In this document: piece after piece, positions 1 to 11,539 of the stretch
Position numbering within the stretch: the stretch's first letter is position 1
Layout: each line of letters starts with the position of its first letter
DNA from: Phyllostachys edulis
Lineage: Eukaryota; Streptophyta; Magnoliopsida; Poales; Poaceae
NCBI GenBank assembly: GCA_036346405.1
Contig: CM070548.1
Span: 87,627,333-87,691,332 of the forward strand
Direction of reading: 5' to 3'
Length of the DNA: 64,000 bases
Position numbers and translations under genes: made by a program
The notes under the pieces: model-generated
What the model saw: only the letters and a program-made list of their open reading frames with translations
The model's database searches: none
What the model was told of the DNA's origin: nothing

Positions 1-892
1 AATCCAACGGCGACGAACAGAGGTAGGAGGTCGTGGCGGTGCGCGCGCGACACTTAAAAAAGGTGGGGAGGTCGTGGCTATTGGATCTTGATCCAACGGC
101 GCATTTAACCGAGGTCGGAGGTCTGCGGGCGGTTAGGCAAGACACGAAAAGGGAGGGAGGTCGTGGCGCGAGATCTGGATCGACGGCGACGAGATGAGAG
201 GGGAGGTCGTGGCGTTGATTTAGATCCAACGAGCACGACCTCGTGGGAGGAGTTTCTACCGAGCCGGGAAGTGGGTTGGCTGTGGTGGAGGTCGTGGCCG
301 TTGATTTTGATCCAACGGGCACGACCTCGTGCGGGGAGGAGGAGCTCGAGGTGGGCTGTGGCGCGGTTGGGTTCAACCCGCTTGGAAAGCGGCTCGGACC
401 TAAGGAACAGTGCCTGATTTGAATTCAAATTTGAAGGCTGAGGTTGGAGGAATTTTTAGAGGTAGCAAACTAACTCCAAAAATTCCAAAATTTTAACTAG
501 AGCTTCCTCACTCCAGGATTAACCTTTCATAAAATTTCCAGAGGTTCTTGTGCACTGCATTTTTCTCCAGAAATTCATCAAGGCTGTTCTAGGGTTTGAC
601 TTACCTCCAAAATTTATCAAATAATTTCTAAAAATTATGAAATAATTCAGAGGGGTCACACATCATCCCTAGAACCAAGGAAAAATTATTTCCAAAGGTT
701 GGCACAAGATTTGTGACAAAGTGGAATAAGGGTTTGACTTTAGTCAACATGAGGTTTATGTTTTTGAACTCCACAACTCTTGACAAGAATTATGGAAATG
801 TTCAAGAGTTTCAAGATGTGAGAAAAGTTTTAATTTATATACATTTTCTTACATTTGAAACACACACCCATTTATACATTTGGGATGTTACA
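1..892 (-). mobile_element. End of an LTR retrotransposon LTR, truncated by window edge
   Basis: Read on the minus strand, the sequence begins at 892 with TGTAACATCCC, the usual start of long grass Gypsy-type LTRs; two other long LTRs in this window start with a similar TGTAACA. The element lies inside a CACTA transposase fragment whose coding sequence stops abruptly at the junction, so it is a later insertion. The left part (about 20-340) holds roughly five diverged copies of a GGAGGTCGTGGC unit followed by GATCCAACG and GCACGACCTCGTG. No protein is recognised; the ORFs here are GC-rich artefacts. Whether this is a solo LTR or one end of a full element cannot be seen. Confidence 0.6.
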
Positions 893-1092
893 AAACCCCT
901 TCAAATCAAGTGTGCTTCGATCTGCGCTCGGTTCTTAAACATCTTTAGATTCTCGCAGTCAATGCATGAACAATACATATATTCCACCCCCTTATTCAAC
1001 ATATCCTCCTCGGCAGCTCTTGTAAAAGCAGACACGTCATTAATGTACTCTTCACTCACACGGTTCTTAGCGTACATCCAAACTTGGTCCAT
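893..1092 (-). pseudogene. TNP2-like CACTA transposase, N-terminal fragment
   Basis: The minus-strand reading from the ATG at 1092 gives the transposase-associated N-terminal domain of En/Spm TNP2 proteins: WMYAKNRVSEEYINDV, then a zinc-binding-like MYCSCIDCENLKMF, then NRAQIEAHLI. The same order occurs at 24843 in the complete CACTA element. The reading frame meets a TGA just before the LTR junction at 892 and the remainder of the protein is absent, so it is a dead fragment. Full-length TNP2 proteins are around 700-1000 residues; about 65 are left here. Confidence 0.75.
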
Positions 1093-1127
1093 CACATGGT
1101 TCAGTATTAAAACCACGAAATAAATAA

Positions 1128-1400
1128 AATGGTGACTTCGAAAGCGTATTTTCTGAGGCTTAATTACGCTTTCCAACAGAGAAAGCGTATTTTTCTCTGA
1201 ACCAAAGGTGGCTTTTTTTGCTTTTACATTTTTCTGGATTTTATTAACTTATATGTGGGCCCTACTTGTCAGTGAGTCATTTTTTATTTCATGATTTTAT
1301 TTATAAAATCTACGGTGATCCTACATGTCATATACTCGTTAGTTTATTAATTAAATGATTAAAAACAGTAGGATTTGAAGCTTAAATTGGGCTTATGGTG
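1128..1400. repeat. LTR-derived segment shared with 8457-8750
   Basis: The stretch beginning GGTGACTTCGAAAGCG and its following CTTTCCAACAGAGAAAGCG motif, then ATTAACTTATATGTGGGCC and GTCAGTGAGTCA, recurs in the same order and orientation at 8457-8650 inside the reverse-oriented long LTR. It is read as a piece of a related LTR lodged in the CACTA fragment. No coding potential was recognised. Confidence 0.55.
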
Positions 1401-1807
1401 ACATCGCATTGCTAATAGTCGTGGCTCAGGCCCTAAGGTCGCCTGAGGTGAACCAATAGTGATGTCCCGTGGTAGCGCCATGGGCTTCACTAGCGATTTT
1501 GGCGTAAACGCCTGAAACTACTCAAATTAAATAATGTTTATGCTCCAGTAGTTCACCTCGCTCACGAGGAAGATGTCAATGAAGTCGGGAAAGGTCCAAG
1601 GCAGCTGGTCGTCGATGAACATAGGCGATGGCGGCAAGCTTCTCGGCGACAATAGCTGAAATGGACCACACGAGCGGGCTCAGTGAGGTGAGGCGATACT
1701 CAAACCGGGCACGGAGTGGCGATGGACTCTCTAGGCTTGGAGATCTCCCGCGGTTACCGTAGCGCCAGAGATGGAGATCAAGAAGATTATGTTGGGGAGC
1801 TATGTAT

Positions 1808-2084
1808 ACTGCACCGTCTAATTATCACTGACGGTTTTCAACAACAACCGTCTGTGATATGTAGTAATATCACAGACGATTCATGTTGAAAACCATCTGT
1901 GATACTTCACAGACGGTTTTCAGCATGAACCATATGTGATATGACTTCTTCACAGACGATTTTTAGCGCGAAAAATAACACAGACGGTCGGTAAACAAAA
2001 ACCATCTGTGATTGTGTTTAATATAGACTGTTTCGATGAACCGTCTATGATCAGACGTCCAGCATTAACATTTTTGTAGTAGTG
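1808..2084 (-). repeat. CACTA subterminal repeat array and terminus
   Basis: There are at least eight copies, in both orientations, of a motif close to ATCACAGACGGTT / AACCGTCTGTGAT, ending in TTTTTGTAGTAGTG. Arrays of this kind are binding sites for the TNPA-type accessory protein in En/Spm elements (family knowledge). Almost the same array, in the same order, ends the CACTA remnant at 46880-47217 within the Copia element, so the two belong to one subfamily. Confidence 0.8.
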
Positions 2085-3581
2085 GAAACCGGAGCATTAT
2101 GACTCTCTCTCTAGCTAGATCTTAATTTGATCCCTCTCAACTTAAGTAAAGAAAACGAAGATGCTTGCATGTGAAGATGGCTTGATCAGCTTAACGCAAC
2201 TATGTACATATTTGAGGGTTCATTCACAAATTAAAGGTCTCAGGTGATGCAAGTGTGGAGCAAATCCAGCTCTGGGTTTATTATATATGATGACACGTTT
2301 CTTTGGTAACGATGACGACATCCCTTAAGTCATGAATGTATCACCCAAACTTTTGAACATAGCAACCGGTCAAAACGTAAAGCTCACTGATCACTGTATC
2401 AGTGTATTGGTCTAGCTAGCTTAATTAGCTAGCCTGCAGGCAGGAGTGCACATGCAAGGGACAGGTCGACAGTGTATTTATACTCACTAATTAAATGGGC
2501 AGTGGTGTTAGCTAATGGCCTAAGAATATATATACAAGTGCTACTTAACTTTCAGCGTCTGCATATTGCACTAGAATATATATGCATCCATACTTGATGC
2601 CACATGGTAGGATGCTTCTTATTCCATCTTGGCCCGTGTCCTTTGTGTATGCCTCATGATCGATCATCGATCAGAGAATCCCACTGATGAGAGAGAGAGG
2701 GGGTTGGGGGGAGGTACGGCTTGTTTGTTTCCATGCAAGCTTGGCCAGCTAGTGTATGTGAGGTAGTACGTATTAGATTTTAAAACACATGCATGAACGT
2801 GGGAGTTGGACAAAACAAATGTTGAATAACTTTAACGAATTTTGAAGGAGCTACATGGCCAAGTGGTGGCAATACTTCCAATTTAATTAATGGTGTGCAA
2901 ACAGGACGCTTAACGCTGCCTTAATCTAGGCCTTGGGTTTAATTCGGTGTCATGTGATCATCCTTAATGAGCTTGTCCTATCTACAAACAAATAAACCTC
3001 TCTCTCGCTCTCCCTCTAGTGTCTAGATGCAACTGTAGCGCTACTAGTACGATTATGATAGGAGTAGAATGTGTTAAGATTATATAGCCTCTGCCTCATA
3101 CTTGTGCAAAAGAGCCAAGGAACCCTGCGGAACCAATTACTCCAGGGCTCAGAGTTGGACTTACTCGTACAAACTTCACAGTGGCATGTACTGTAGCCAT
3201 GCACTGGCGCGAATAATAAGTACCAAATGCAGTAATGTGCTACTATTACATCATATTTTTGGATTCTTTTGTTTGTAATTGTGTCGATTGCATTTTTTAT
3301 TGAGAGGAAAGCTATGTTAATTAGTTTATTATGTTGAAATTGCTCATTAATTACTCGTGTTTTGTTACTGCAAGTTCTCCATAACTGACATTTGTTGAAC
3401 TATACATGAATACATTTAACTAAGCATGAATTTACTCTAGCTCGATCTAACAACTTCATTCCGAAACATGCACTGCAACGATCTGTCTAGATCTCGTGTG
3501 CTGTCTACCGTTGGGAATAAAAGAAAGCACATGGGAATATCATTTTATTTCAGATTGAATTAGAGATGACGTATCTAGTGC
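2085..3581. other. Gene-free intergenic stretch
   Basis: AT-rich, apparently low-copy sequence with short GA/CT runs (for example around 2689-2716) and small palindromes (TAGCTAGCTTAATTAGCTAGC near 2412). No open frame resembles a known protein and no element ends were recognised. Confidence 0.5.
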
Positions 3582-3817
3582 TAATGGGTAATTAAGTGCT
3601 AAGGTGCTAATACCAATCTTGATTGTTCGATCATGCAAGGTGTTTAATGCAGAGCATTGGAGGTTGGAGCATGCAGGGTGTTTAATGAAGGCGCATTAGA
3701 GGTGGAAACATGCAGGGTGATTAAATGGTTTGGAGATGGAAGCTCGCATTAATCTTGGTTGTTCAATCCAGATCCAACGGTCAAGATTGACATTAGCACA
3801 TTAGCACTAAATTACCC

Positions 3818-3821
<4 letters not shown>
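3582..3821. mobile_element. Foldback MITE, about 240 bp
   Basis: The element starts TAATGGGTAATTAAGTGCTA and ends with the near-perfect inverse TAGCACTAAATTACCCATTA. Complementarity continues inward through CCAATCTTGA, giving arms of about 50 bp. The interior repeats GCATGCAGGGTGTTTAATG-like units two or three times. There is no coding sequence, as expected for a non-autonomous MITE. The superfamily is not clear; the right end abuts a TA repeat, which hides the target duplication. Confidence 0.7.
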
Positions 3822-3852
<31 letters not shown>

Positions 3853-3904
3853 ATATTATGGTACTCCTGGGAGTACGTACTCCCACTTCTCATATACTAC
3901 TTAG

Positions 3905-4413
<509 letters not shown>

Positions 4414-4592
4414 AATACGTGAAGGAGCTGTGTATCATTGTTGTTAAGAAGAAAAATTAATGGTTATTCAAGCCCACAGCTTTAACCACAACAACTACAC
4501 GTGGGCGGCCGTGTGATAGTGGTAGCCGTTTTCTCTTGGTAAGGTGATATCTCTAGTTGATATGATGATTTTCAGCATCGAATGGACTATGA

Positions 4593-4875
4593 TGTCATGT
4601 ACAATGAGTTTATATTAGCTGTCTATAGTTTTTATCACGTAGAATTTAAGCTGACACGGATGAAAGAGAATGAAGAGAGACAAATGTAATGTCTACAATT
4701 CTGTAGCCGACTGTAGTACCAAAACCAAGAAAAGCATTAAAAAATTATGGATTGTTTACAATCCTGTAGTCGACTGTATCATCACAACCTATTGTATGAG
4801 CTGTTTTTAGTGCTGTTTACAGATGACATAGAGAATTGCTATAGACAGCAGCTATCTGTACCATTGTACATGCCC
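4593..4875. mobile_element. MITE, about 285 bp
   Basis: The terminal inverted repeats are visible: GTCATGTACAATGAG on the left and CATTGTACATGCCC on the right. Complementarity continues inward through AGCTGTCTATAG / CTATAGACAGCAGCT. The middle has two copies of a TACAATYCTGTAGYCGACTGTA unit (4694 and 4760). It is probably a Tourist or hAT-like MITE, but the target duplication was not resolved. Confidence 0.65.
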
Positions 4876-6530
4876 TGAGACACTCGACTAGCTAATTAAT
4901 GTACCACAGTTCCATTAATTAACCAACAGTTTATGCTTAGATCATCTAAAAAAATACGGGAGGCCAGTAACTATTAATCGATCTTACCAATTTACAGCAG
5001 GCTAACCTCAACGAAGAATAACCCCAATTCGCTTGTTCTTGTCCCTAATCAACAACTCGGAACATGTTCTTGCAACAGAAAAGAGGGACAAGTAGCACGT
5101 TGCAGTACTAGTAGCTACAGCAAGTAAGAGTCCGTCAAATTGATTAGTGAGACCAACATGGCCGGCCTTGTATTTGGAATCTTTCCGGCTGGGAGAGATC
5201 GAGAAATTAATTAGAGGGAGAAGAAGGCCGGGTTCTGAAGAACTAACAAGTGCTGTAAACTAAAATTAACTACCTAGGTTGTCACTAGAAATTTACAAAG
5301 AAACATCACAGGCATCAATTAAAAGATAGTACACATTAGTTTGCATTCGTGCGGTTAAATGACTCGAATCTTGGCCTTGACTCCAAGACTCCAACGAGTA
5401 TATACGTACGTATGTACGAGTGCTGCCTTTCACACGTACGTACTGCTGGAGTCAAACTGCTCAAACTAATCATAAATTCCTGCATGAACACCATGGTTTT
5501 ACCAGAGATCGATGGTACACCAGAGGTTAGAGTGAAAGAAGACATTAACTTTCCTTTTTTATGTCTATGCTGTGATTTACTGTACGTACATATATACTCT
5601 TCTGTGTACGTGCTAGTATTTCTTTTTCTTTGAAGTTTTGAACTAACAGCGAAAGCTTGTGAATCCTCCAAAAGAAAACAGCAAAAGCTTATCATGTCTA
5701 TTCTCCGGTGAAAATTTAACCTGGCTCTGTGATGTGGAAAAATGTATTAAAAATAAATAAATAAACTGAGACAATACGTCACTAAGATGAGGGTGCGTCT
5801 ACAAACAAATTAAAGACACAGTAGGAGCAATGCATGACCATTTATACCAAGAAAGATATTCCTCTCAAACAAAAGAAGAAAAAAGCAAGAAAGATCTTTC
5901 AATTCTGAACTCACTATTACTCTGACAATTATACTTCCTACGCGTGGTCCCATTGATCCAAAAAATGAATTAGTGTCACATGGCTGTACTTAATTTGCTC
6001 ATATTAATTAATCGATAATGTAGATATTCTATAAAAAAATCGATGTAGATAAGCCGGGATCATATATATGTCTGTGCACAATAGATAAACGGTCGACCAA
6101 GCTGCAGTTTCAAAAAGATCTCAGTAACAGTAAGTACAGATGCTTATTTTTTGTTTGTAAGTTGCGTCTTCGTTGCCCTGTTTGTTTTTGTTCTTTTTTT
6201 TTTCCCAGTGGGCATTCGAGCCGAGGTACACGACTGACGTGAGGAAGACGAAGGCGCGCACGTTAGCGAGCAGAGTAGGGCTCCACATTTAATATTGCGG
6301 ATAACATCGAGCTTAATTTATCGACGCTAAGCATGTCCTTTGCGCCAAAGACGCCTTCAAACCAGGCCTCCGGATTTTCTGTGCGCAGAAACATGGTATG
6401 AGAATGGCTGGATCGACGATCGAAGAGCCTCAATCAAAACCGTTTCCTTAATTTGTGTCTGCGTGTGTCGGCATAGATTATAGACTCAGCAGTTATTGGG
6501 AAAATGAAAGCAAATTATTTGAATGAATGC
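4876..6530. other. Gene-free intergenic stretch
   Basis: Nothing coding was recognised. Palindromic GTACGTAC clusters occur at 5402-5447 and short A/T runs are frequent. The open frames at 5336-5695 have no protein-like features. Confidence 0.45.
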
Positions 6531-7299
6531 TGTTGGACCCGGGCTTTGAATACCCGAAGTTCTCGTATGTGTACTAGTCCCATGATTAGTGACTGGTACA
6601 CACATCCACAATATTGATAATCACATCCATACAAAATAAGATAATTATGGCACATAACATAAACGTTTACAAATTTTATATTACAAGAGCCGACCGGCCA
6701 AATAAAGCTCAAGTAACAACAGAGTTTATCGAAAAACATAGTAAATAAACTAAAATGGTCCAGCGGTATGCCCATCCAAACCCTCAGGCAACTGATAAGA
6801 AATAAGTTCTAGAAAGACCCGTCACTGAACTCTTCAGCACCGAGTGCAAAGAAAATATCTTCCGGCGTAGGCTCATCTTCTAAGTCTGAACAATAATTTA
6901 AGTAAGATTGAGTACATTGCGTACTCAGCAAGACTTATAGTGTATCATAAAGTTTATATATATGCATGGCTAACAAAGGATGAGACTCTATGTTACAAGT
7001 TATTTTCAGCATTAAGCAAGTTTTATTTGTAATATCAATACATACTTTGCAACAGAAAATTTAAAGAGCAATTAAATAGATAAAGGACAACAAGTAAGTA
7101 CTTTGATAAATAATAAATCATAACCCTCCTCGATTGCGATCAACATCTTGTTCTTAGCCATGGACATGGCACTCAACTCAAATAACACAACAAAAACCAT
7201 TCCCCCATTTTCCAACAAGAACCAATTTTGTAAAAACAAAGATTATACGCATTAAGACTGCATTAAGCACGCTCATGACCATGAGCACAACAATTTAAA

Positions 7300-8230
7300 G
7301 AGATTTACACTCTGCAGATGTGTACAACTTTACTCACAGCATATAAATTCTCTAGTTTGTTCGGCATCCGTCGATACCATCACTTACTATCCTTTGGTAA
7401 GCAGTCTAGAGCACGCATCGAAGCCTTTACATCACCTAGTCTTAACCTTGCACTAGCTCGGCGAATGAATACCCTCACTTTACTTGGGTACAACCCCGTC
7501 TCAGTGAAGTATTCATTGTTGTGTTAGAAGGCTTTGTTCCCAACGTCTTGATGAAGGGAGTCCCTTCGAACATGTCTACACTGGTCATGCTCGCACTACC
7601 ATGGTCTACCAACGCGCAAGGCTAGTTTTCAATGACTTAATTAGCTAAGACCGTCTCGTACCGGCACATATGGTTGTATGCTTAGGCTTAGATAGGACTT
7701 GCTGGCGTTTGGTCCTTAACCAACTGTGGCAAGGATCTCCCCTTATCTACTTCTGAGATACACCTATCAGACTCCTCAGATTATAATATAACTTGCCCGC
7801 GTCACAAACTAAGTTTTTTATTTTTTATTTTTATACAAAATAACAGAGGTAAACACCTCTAGACCATCATTTCAAAATATCCGAAACTCATATTCAACAT
7901 GTCATCTATTTCCCAATTTTAGTAAAGACTAAAGCCCAGCTAAGCATTTATGCGATATCCGCATTTGAAAAACCTAATTCGACATCATTCATTGTCTAAA
8001 CCATGCCCTAATTTCTACACCAATAAGGATATCAATATTTCAAGGAGGGTCATGCATTGAATAGGACTATAACTACTGTTATCCCCAAATATAGCAATTT
8101 TAAGCAAACATACACGCATAAATAATATATTTTTCAAAAAGAAGTGCAATAATTAAAATAGTAGGATAAACATGGTAAAAGGAGGTGCTTGCCTTACTCT
8201 GGTTGCTTTGAATAAGAGGATGGAGGATCG
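7300..8230. other. Part of the reverse LTR, no gene
   Basis: Sequence with many stops in all frames. On the minus strand it matches, in order, the 3' half of the long LTRs at 9069-11539 and 26941-30096. The small open frame at 7318-7527 has no recognised relative. Confidence 0.4.
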
Positions 8231-8830
8231 TTATAAATTTCGCTCGAACAATCGACGTCTAATCAAAAGAGCCGAAAGCAAATTAAATATAGAACAATAA
8301 TTTCAAAAGCAACAAAATCCAAATGTTTTTCCATATTAAGGTAGAGCATTATTTTATATGAATTTAAAAAAACATTCATTTGATTTAGAGTTTGTATGCA
8401 AAAGTTATTAACGTTTTAATTTGCTACAGTTTGAAAATTCCAGAAATTCAGAGAAGGGTGACGTCGAAAGCGTATTTTCTGATGTTTACACTTTCCCACA
8501 GAGAAAGAATATTTTGCTCTGAGATTTAGTGATGTTTACGCTTTCCAACAGAGAAAGTGTATTTTCCTCAGAACTAAAAGCGGATTTTCTCATTTTTTCC
8601 GATTTTTATTAACTTACATGTGGGGCCTACGTGTCAGTGACTCATAGTTTTATTCTCTAGGTTTTTATTGATTAAACAGAGGTGGTCTCACATGTCATAG
8701 ACTTATATTCTAATTACGTTTTAAATTAGATTTATGTTAACTTTTCCACCGGTCCCACACGGCATACACGTATTAATATTAACCTCTGTTACTTAGCACT
8801 AATCAACTCTTAATTGTGCAGGCCCACTGG

Positions 8831-8832
<2 letters not shown>

Positions 8833-8861
<29 letters not shown>
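8833..8861. repeat. (GA)n microsatellite
   Basis: A pure AGAGAG tract within the reverse LTR. Confidence 0.9.
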
Positions 8862-8862
<1 letters not shown>

Positions 8863-9068
8863 AGCAGAGCTGCGCACGTGGTCGTGCGCCATGGAGAGCT
8901 CGTCGCCGACGGTCGGGGCGACGACAAGGCTCAGGTGTGGCAAAAATGGGGTGCTATCTCGACGGCGATGCCACCGGGTGGTGGTGGAGGCCGGAGAGAA
9001 CGCCGGAGGCGGTGCTATGCCAGAGATGAGTGGTGGAGCTACTCGGGCTCAAAGTGGTTCTCGCGATT

Positions 9069-11539
9069 TGTAACATCCTAATTTTTGGACTTTATTTACT
9101 ATTTTCTAAAAACCTATTTCCTTTTTTCCCGTCGGCCCGTTCCACGCGCGCCAACCCGCTCCACCTTCTCGGTTTGGACCACCTTCTTAGTTTCTACCAC
9201 CTTCTCGGTTCCGACCACCGTCTCAGTTTCGACCACCTTCTCGGTTTCAACCACCTTCTCAGTTTTTACCCATGCCGCCTGTGCGCGAGCTCGCGTCACC
9301 ACTGCTGCAAAGTCGTCGCCCTGGTGCGAATCCCGCCCTTTTAATCTCGGCAACGCGCGCATTAATTTGCCCATCTTTCACCGCACCCAGCCCCCTCTGT
9401 TCTTTCTCCTCCCCACCTGCTCCTGTCTCATCCCCGTTGCATCGCCCGTGTCCCGGCCGAACTGCCCCATGCACTTACGTCGAGCTTCGCCCCTACGCCT
9501 CCCCCTCTCCTATAAAGAGGAGCACTAGGACCCCCTCATTCCCCTCTTTCTTTTCCCTCAACTCTCCCTTTCTCTCTCTCATCCTTGCTTCGCCGTGCTT
9601 CGCGCCGCCGCTTCTAACGCCGCCATCAAAGCCTCTCCGTCGACGTTGTCTTCACCTCCGACTTCACAAGATCGTGTTTTACCCGAGGCTCCCCTTATCT
9701 TCGCTGCGAGTTCACCGGAGCACCCGCGCCGTCTTCGACTGCCGTCGCCGCCACTTCCTCCTCTCACCGCCGGCTGCTCCGCTGAACCTCGCCGTCATCC
9801 ATCTCGCTGCCGCTCTCTTCGTCGCCATCGGGAACCTCCTTCGACCAGGTAGTCGTAACTCCTTCCGGATGTTCATTTTCCCTCTCACGAACTCCAAATC
9901 CGAGTGATTCAAATTTCTAAATTCAGTGCCTTTCATTTGGTTCTAGTTTGGTAATTTTTTTAGATTTTTTTGGAATTGTTTTATTTATTTGGCTCTTTTC
10001 GTATGCGATAGATTCAAGCCAAGGAATTCTTAGACGAACGATCAAGCATCTCAATCCTTCAACGGAGGCAAGTCGTAGACCTTTGATCATATTGAACCCA
10101 TTTTATAAAATTATATTGTTTTATATCAACATGCATGGCTAGTTTTATAATAATGGTTTCGATAATAGTTAAATGCCTAATTGCCATTATGTCTCCTTGA
10201 ATAATTGCTTGACATGTATCCGTGAACACCATAGGATGGGTTATTTTAGTTGGACATATTGTAATATCGACATGGGTATCGTATTATGCTCAACCATGCC
10301 TAGTCGCGATGAGATTCACGATCACATATTCGTAAATGATTAATCTTGACTTAATGATATATGGAATTGTGGCGCAACCATTTTTGTTAAAATTTGTTGT
10401 GCCATGGCAAGGGTTGCCATTTGGTCGAGTTGAACAAAAACAATTTCATCCTCAGGCGAATGATTGTGCAGTAAAGAGGGTGCAAGAAGCACATTCAGGA
10501 TGAGGATGTTTCGTCTGAGTAGTCACTAAGGACTTAACTTTATGTGCCAATGATCTAGGCCATACCGTACAACCACAAGTCTATTTACGGGGTGGACCTA
10601 GCCGACTAATTAGCAATATTTTGATTCGGTTCTGTTTGGGTTGATAAGTGACGCAAGAGGGGGCCGGGGTGTCGAATCCTTAGCGAGCAGAACCGAGACA
10701 AACAGAGCTTTGTAAAAGCCTTGTGATAATCTCTTAGTCGCACACCTACAGAAGTGTGTGAGCAGATAGTATAAGATGATTATCTCTTGTAGGTCATGCT
10801 ATACAATCTTTGCAAAGTGTAAAACTATTCGAATAGTCGTGTCCCCGGTTATGGATAATGCTTGGTAATTTCACACGAGGGGTAGATTTTCTCAAAAATA
10901 GTGGAATAGATCGGTTGGGAAGTGAATGGGTTGTTGATCGGTTGCTGGTTGGGAAGTGAACAGGGTGTTCACTAGTTGCTTAAAAAAACTCGATTACTTA
11001 TGCATTAATATTTTAAATTATGTTTTACAATCTACTTACTGTATTTACTGTCTATATTACTTTCTGCAAAATAGCCATAAAGCTATCCTTGTCAAGCCTT
11101 GCATGAATACTATTTGCATACATTTCTCTACGACTTGTTGAGTACTCTAAGTACTCACGACTTTGCACCATTTGTTGATCAGACACCGCTGAAGAACCAG
11201 AGCACACCGAGTTCTACAAGGAAGACTACTTCGAAGATTATACGAACTAGGCCGCGTCCTCCACTCGATTGCTTGTGGGCATGTCGAGCGGCTGCCATGA
11301 GTTTATTTATTTTTGCTGCAAGTTTACTCTATTATCTTTAGCCCGGCGTGACAAACTCTATAAACCTTGACTCTAAGGTCATTTTGCTGCTAAGTAATAT
11401 TAATTTGTCTGCTTCTTTAGCTATCTTGTTGTATGGATATGATTTCATCGATGTCGCAACTGTGTGAGCTAGCTATTGATCTTGGGACTAGTTCAGAACA
11501 CACAGAGGGTCTTGGAGTTGTATATCCGGGGTCCCGACA
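9069..11539 (+). mobile_element. Solo LTR, 2.47 kb, Gypsy (Tekay/Del-like)
   Basis: It starts TGTAACATCC and ends GGGGTCCCGACA, and is flanked by a perfect 5-bp duplication CGATT (9064-9068 and 11540-11544). This makes a single LTR with both ends intact and no internal region, a solo LTR left by LTR-LTR recombination. Segments shared with the solo LTR at 26941-30096 include GTGTAAAACTATTCGAATAG followed by CGTGTCC, and GCACACCTACAGAAGTGTGT. Very long LTRs starting TGTAACA are typical of the Tekay/Del chromovirus lineage of grasses (inference). ORFs in its GC-rich first kilobase are not genes. Confidence 0.85.
9160..9269. repeat. 18-bp minisatellite, six copies
   Basis: CCACCTTCTCGGTTTCGA-like units are repeated six times with a few substitutions inside the solo LTR. 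On the minus strand the unit would read as an EKVVET peptide repeat, but nothing suggests translation. Confidence 0.8.

Larger units (their letters stand above)
893..2084 (-). mobile_element. CACTA (En/Spm) transposon fragment, one terminus present
   Basis: The right end reads ...TTTTTGTAGTAGTG at 2084, which is the CACTACTACAAAAA terminus of a CACTA element on the minus strand. Inward from it is a dense subterminal region and then, about 1 kb away, the first coding piece of a TNP2-type transposase, the same order and similar spacing as in the complete CACTA element at 15635-26105. The other end is missing because an LTR element interrupts at 892 and the window ends. Between 1128 and about 1400 lies sequence shared with the long LTR at 8457-8690, so this fragment contains extra LTR-derived material. 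Confidence 0.75.

Noticed and set aside
9085..9907. Overlapping proline/serine-rich open frames on both strands
   Set aside because: They lie in the GC-rich leader part of a solo LTR and include an 18-bp minisatellite; composition explains the open frames.
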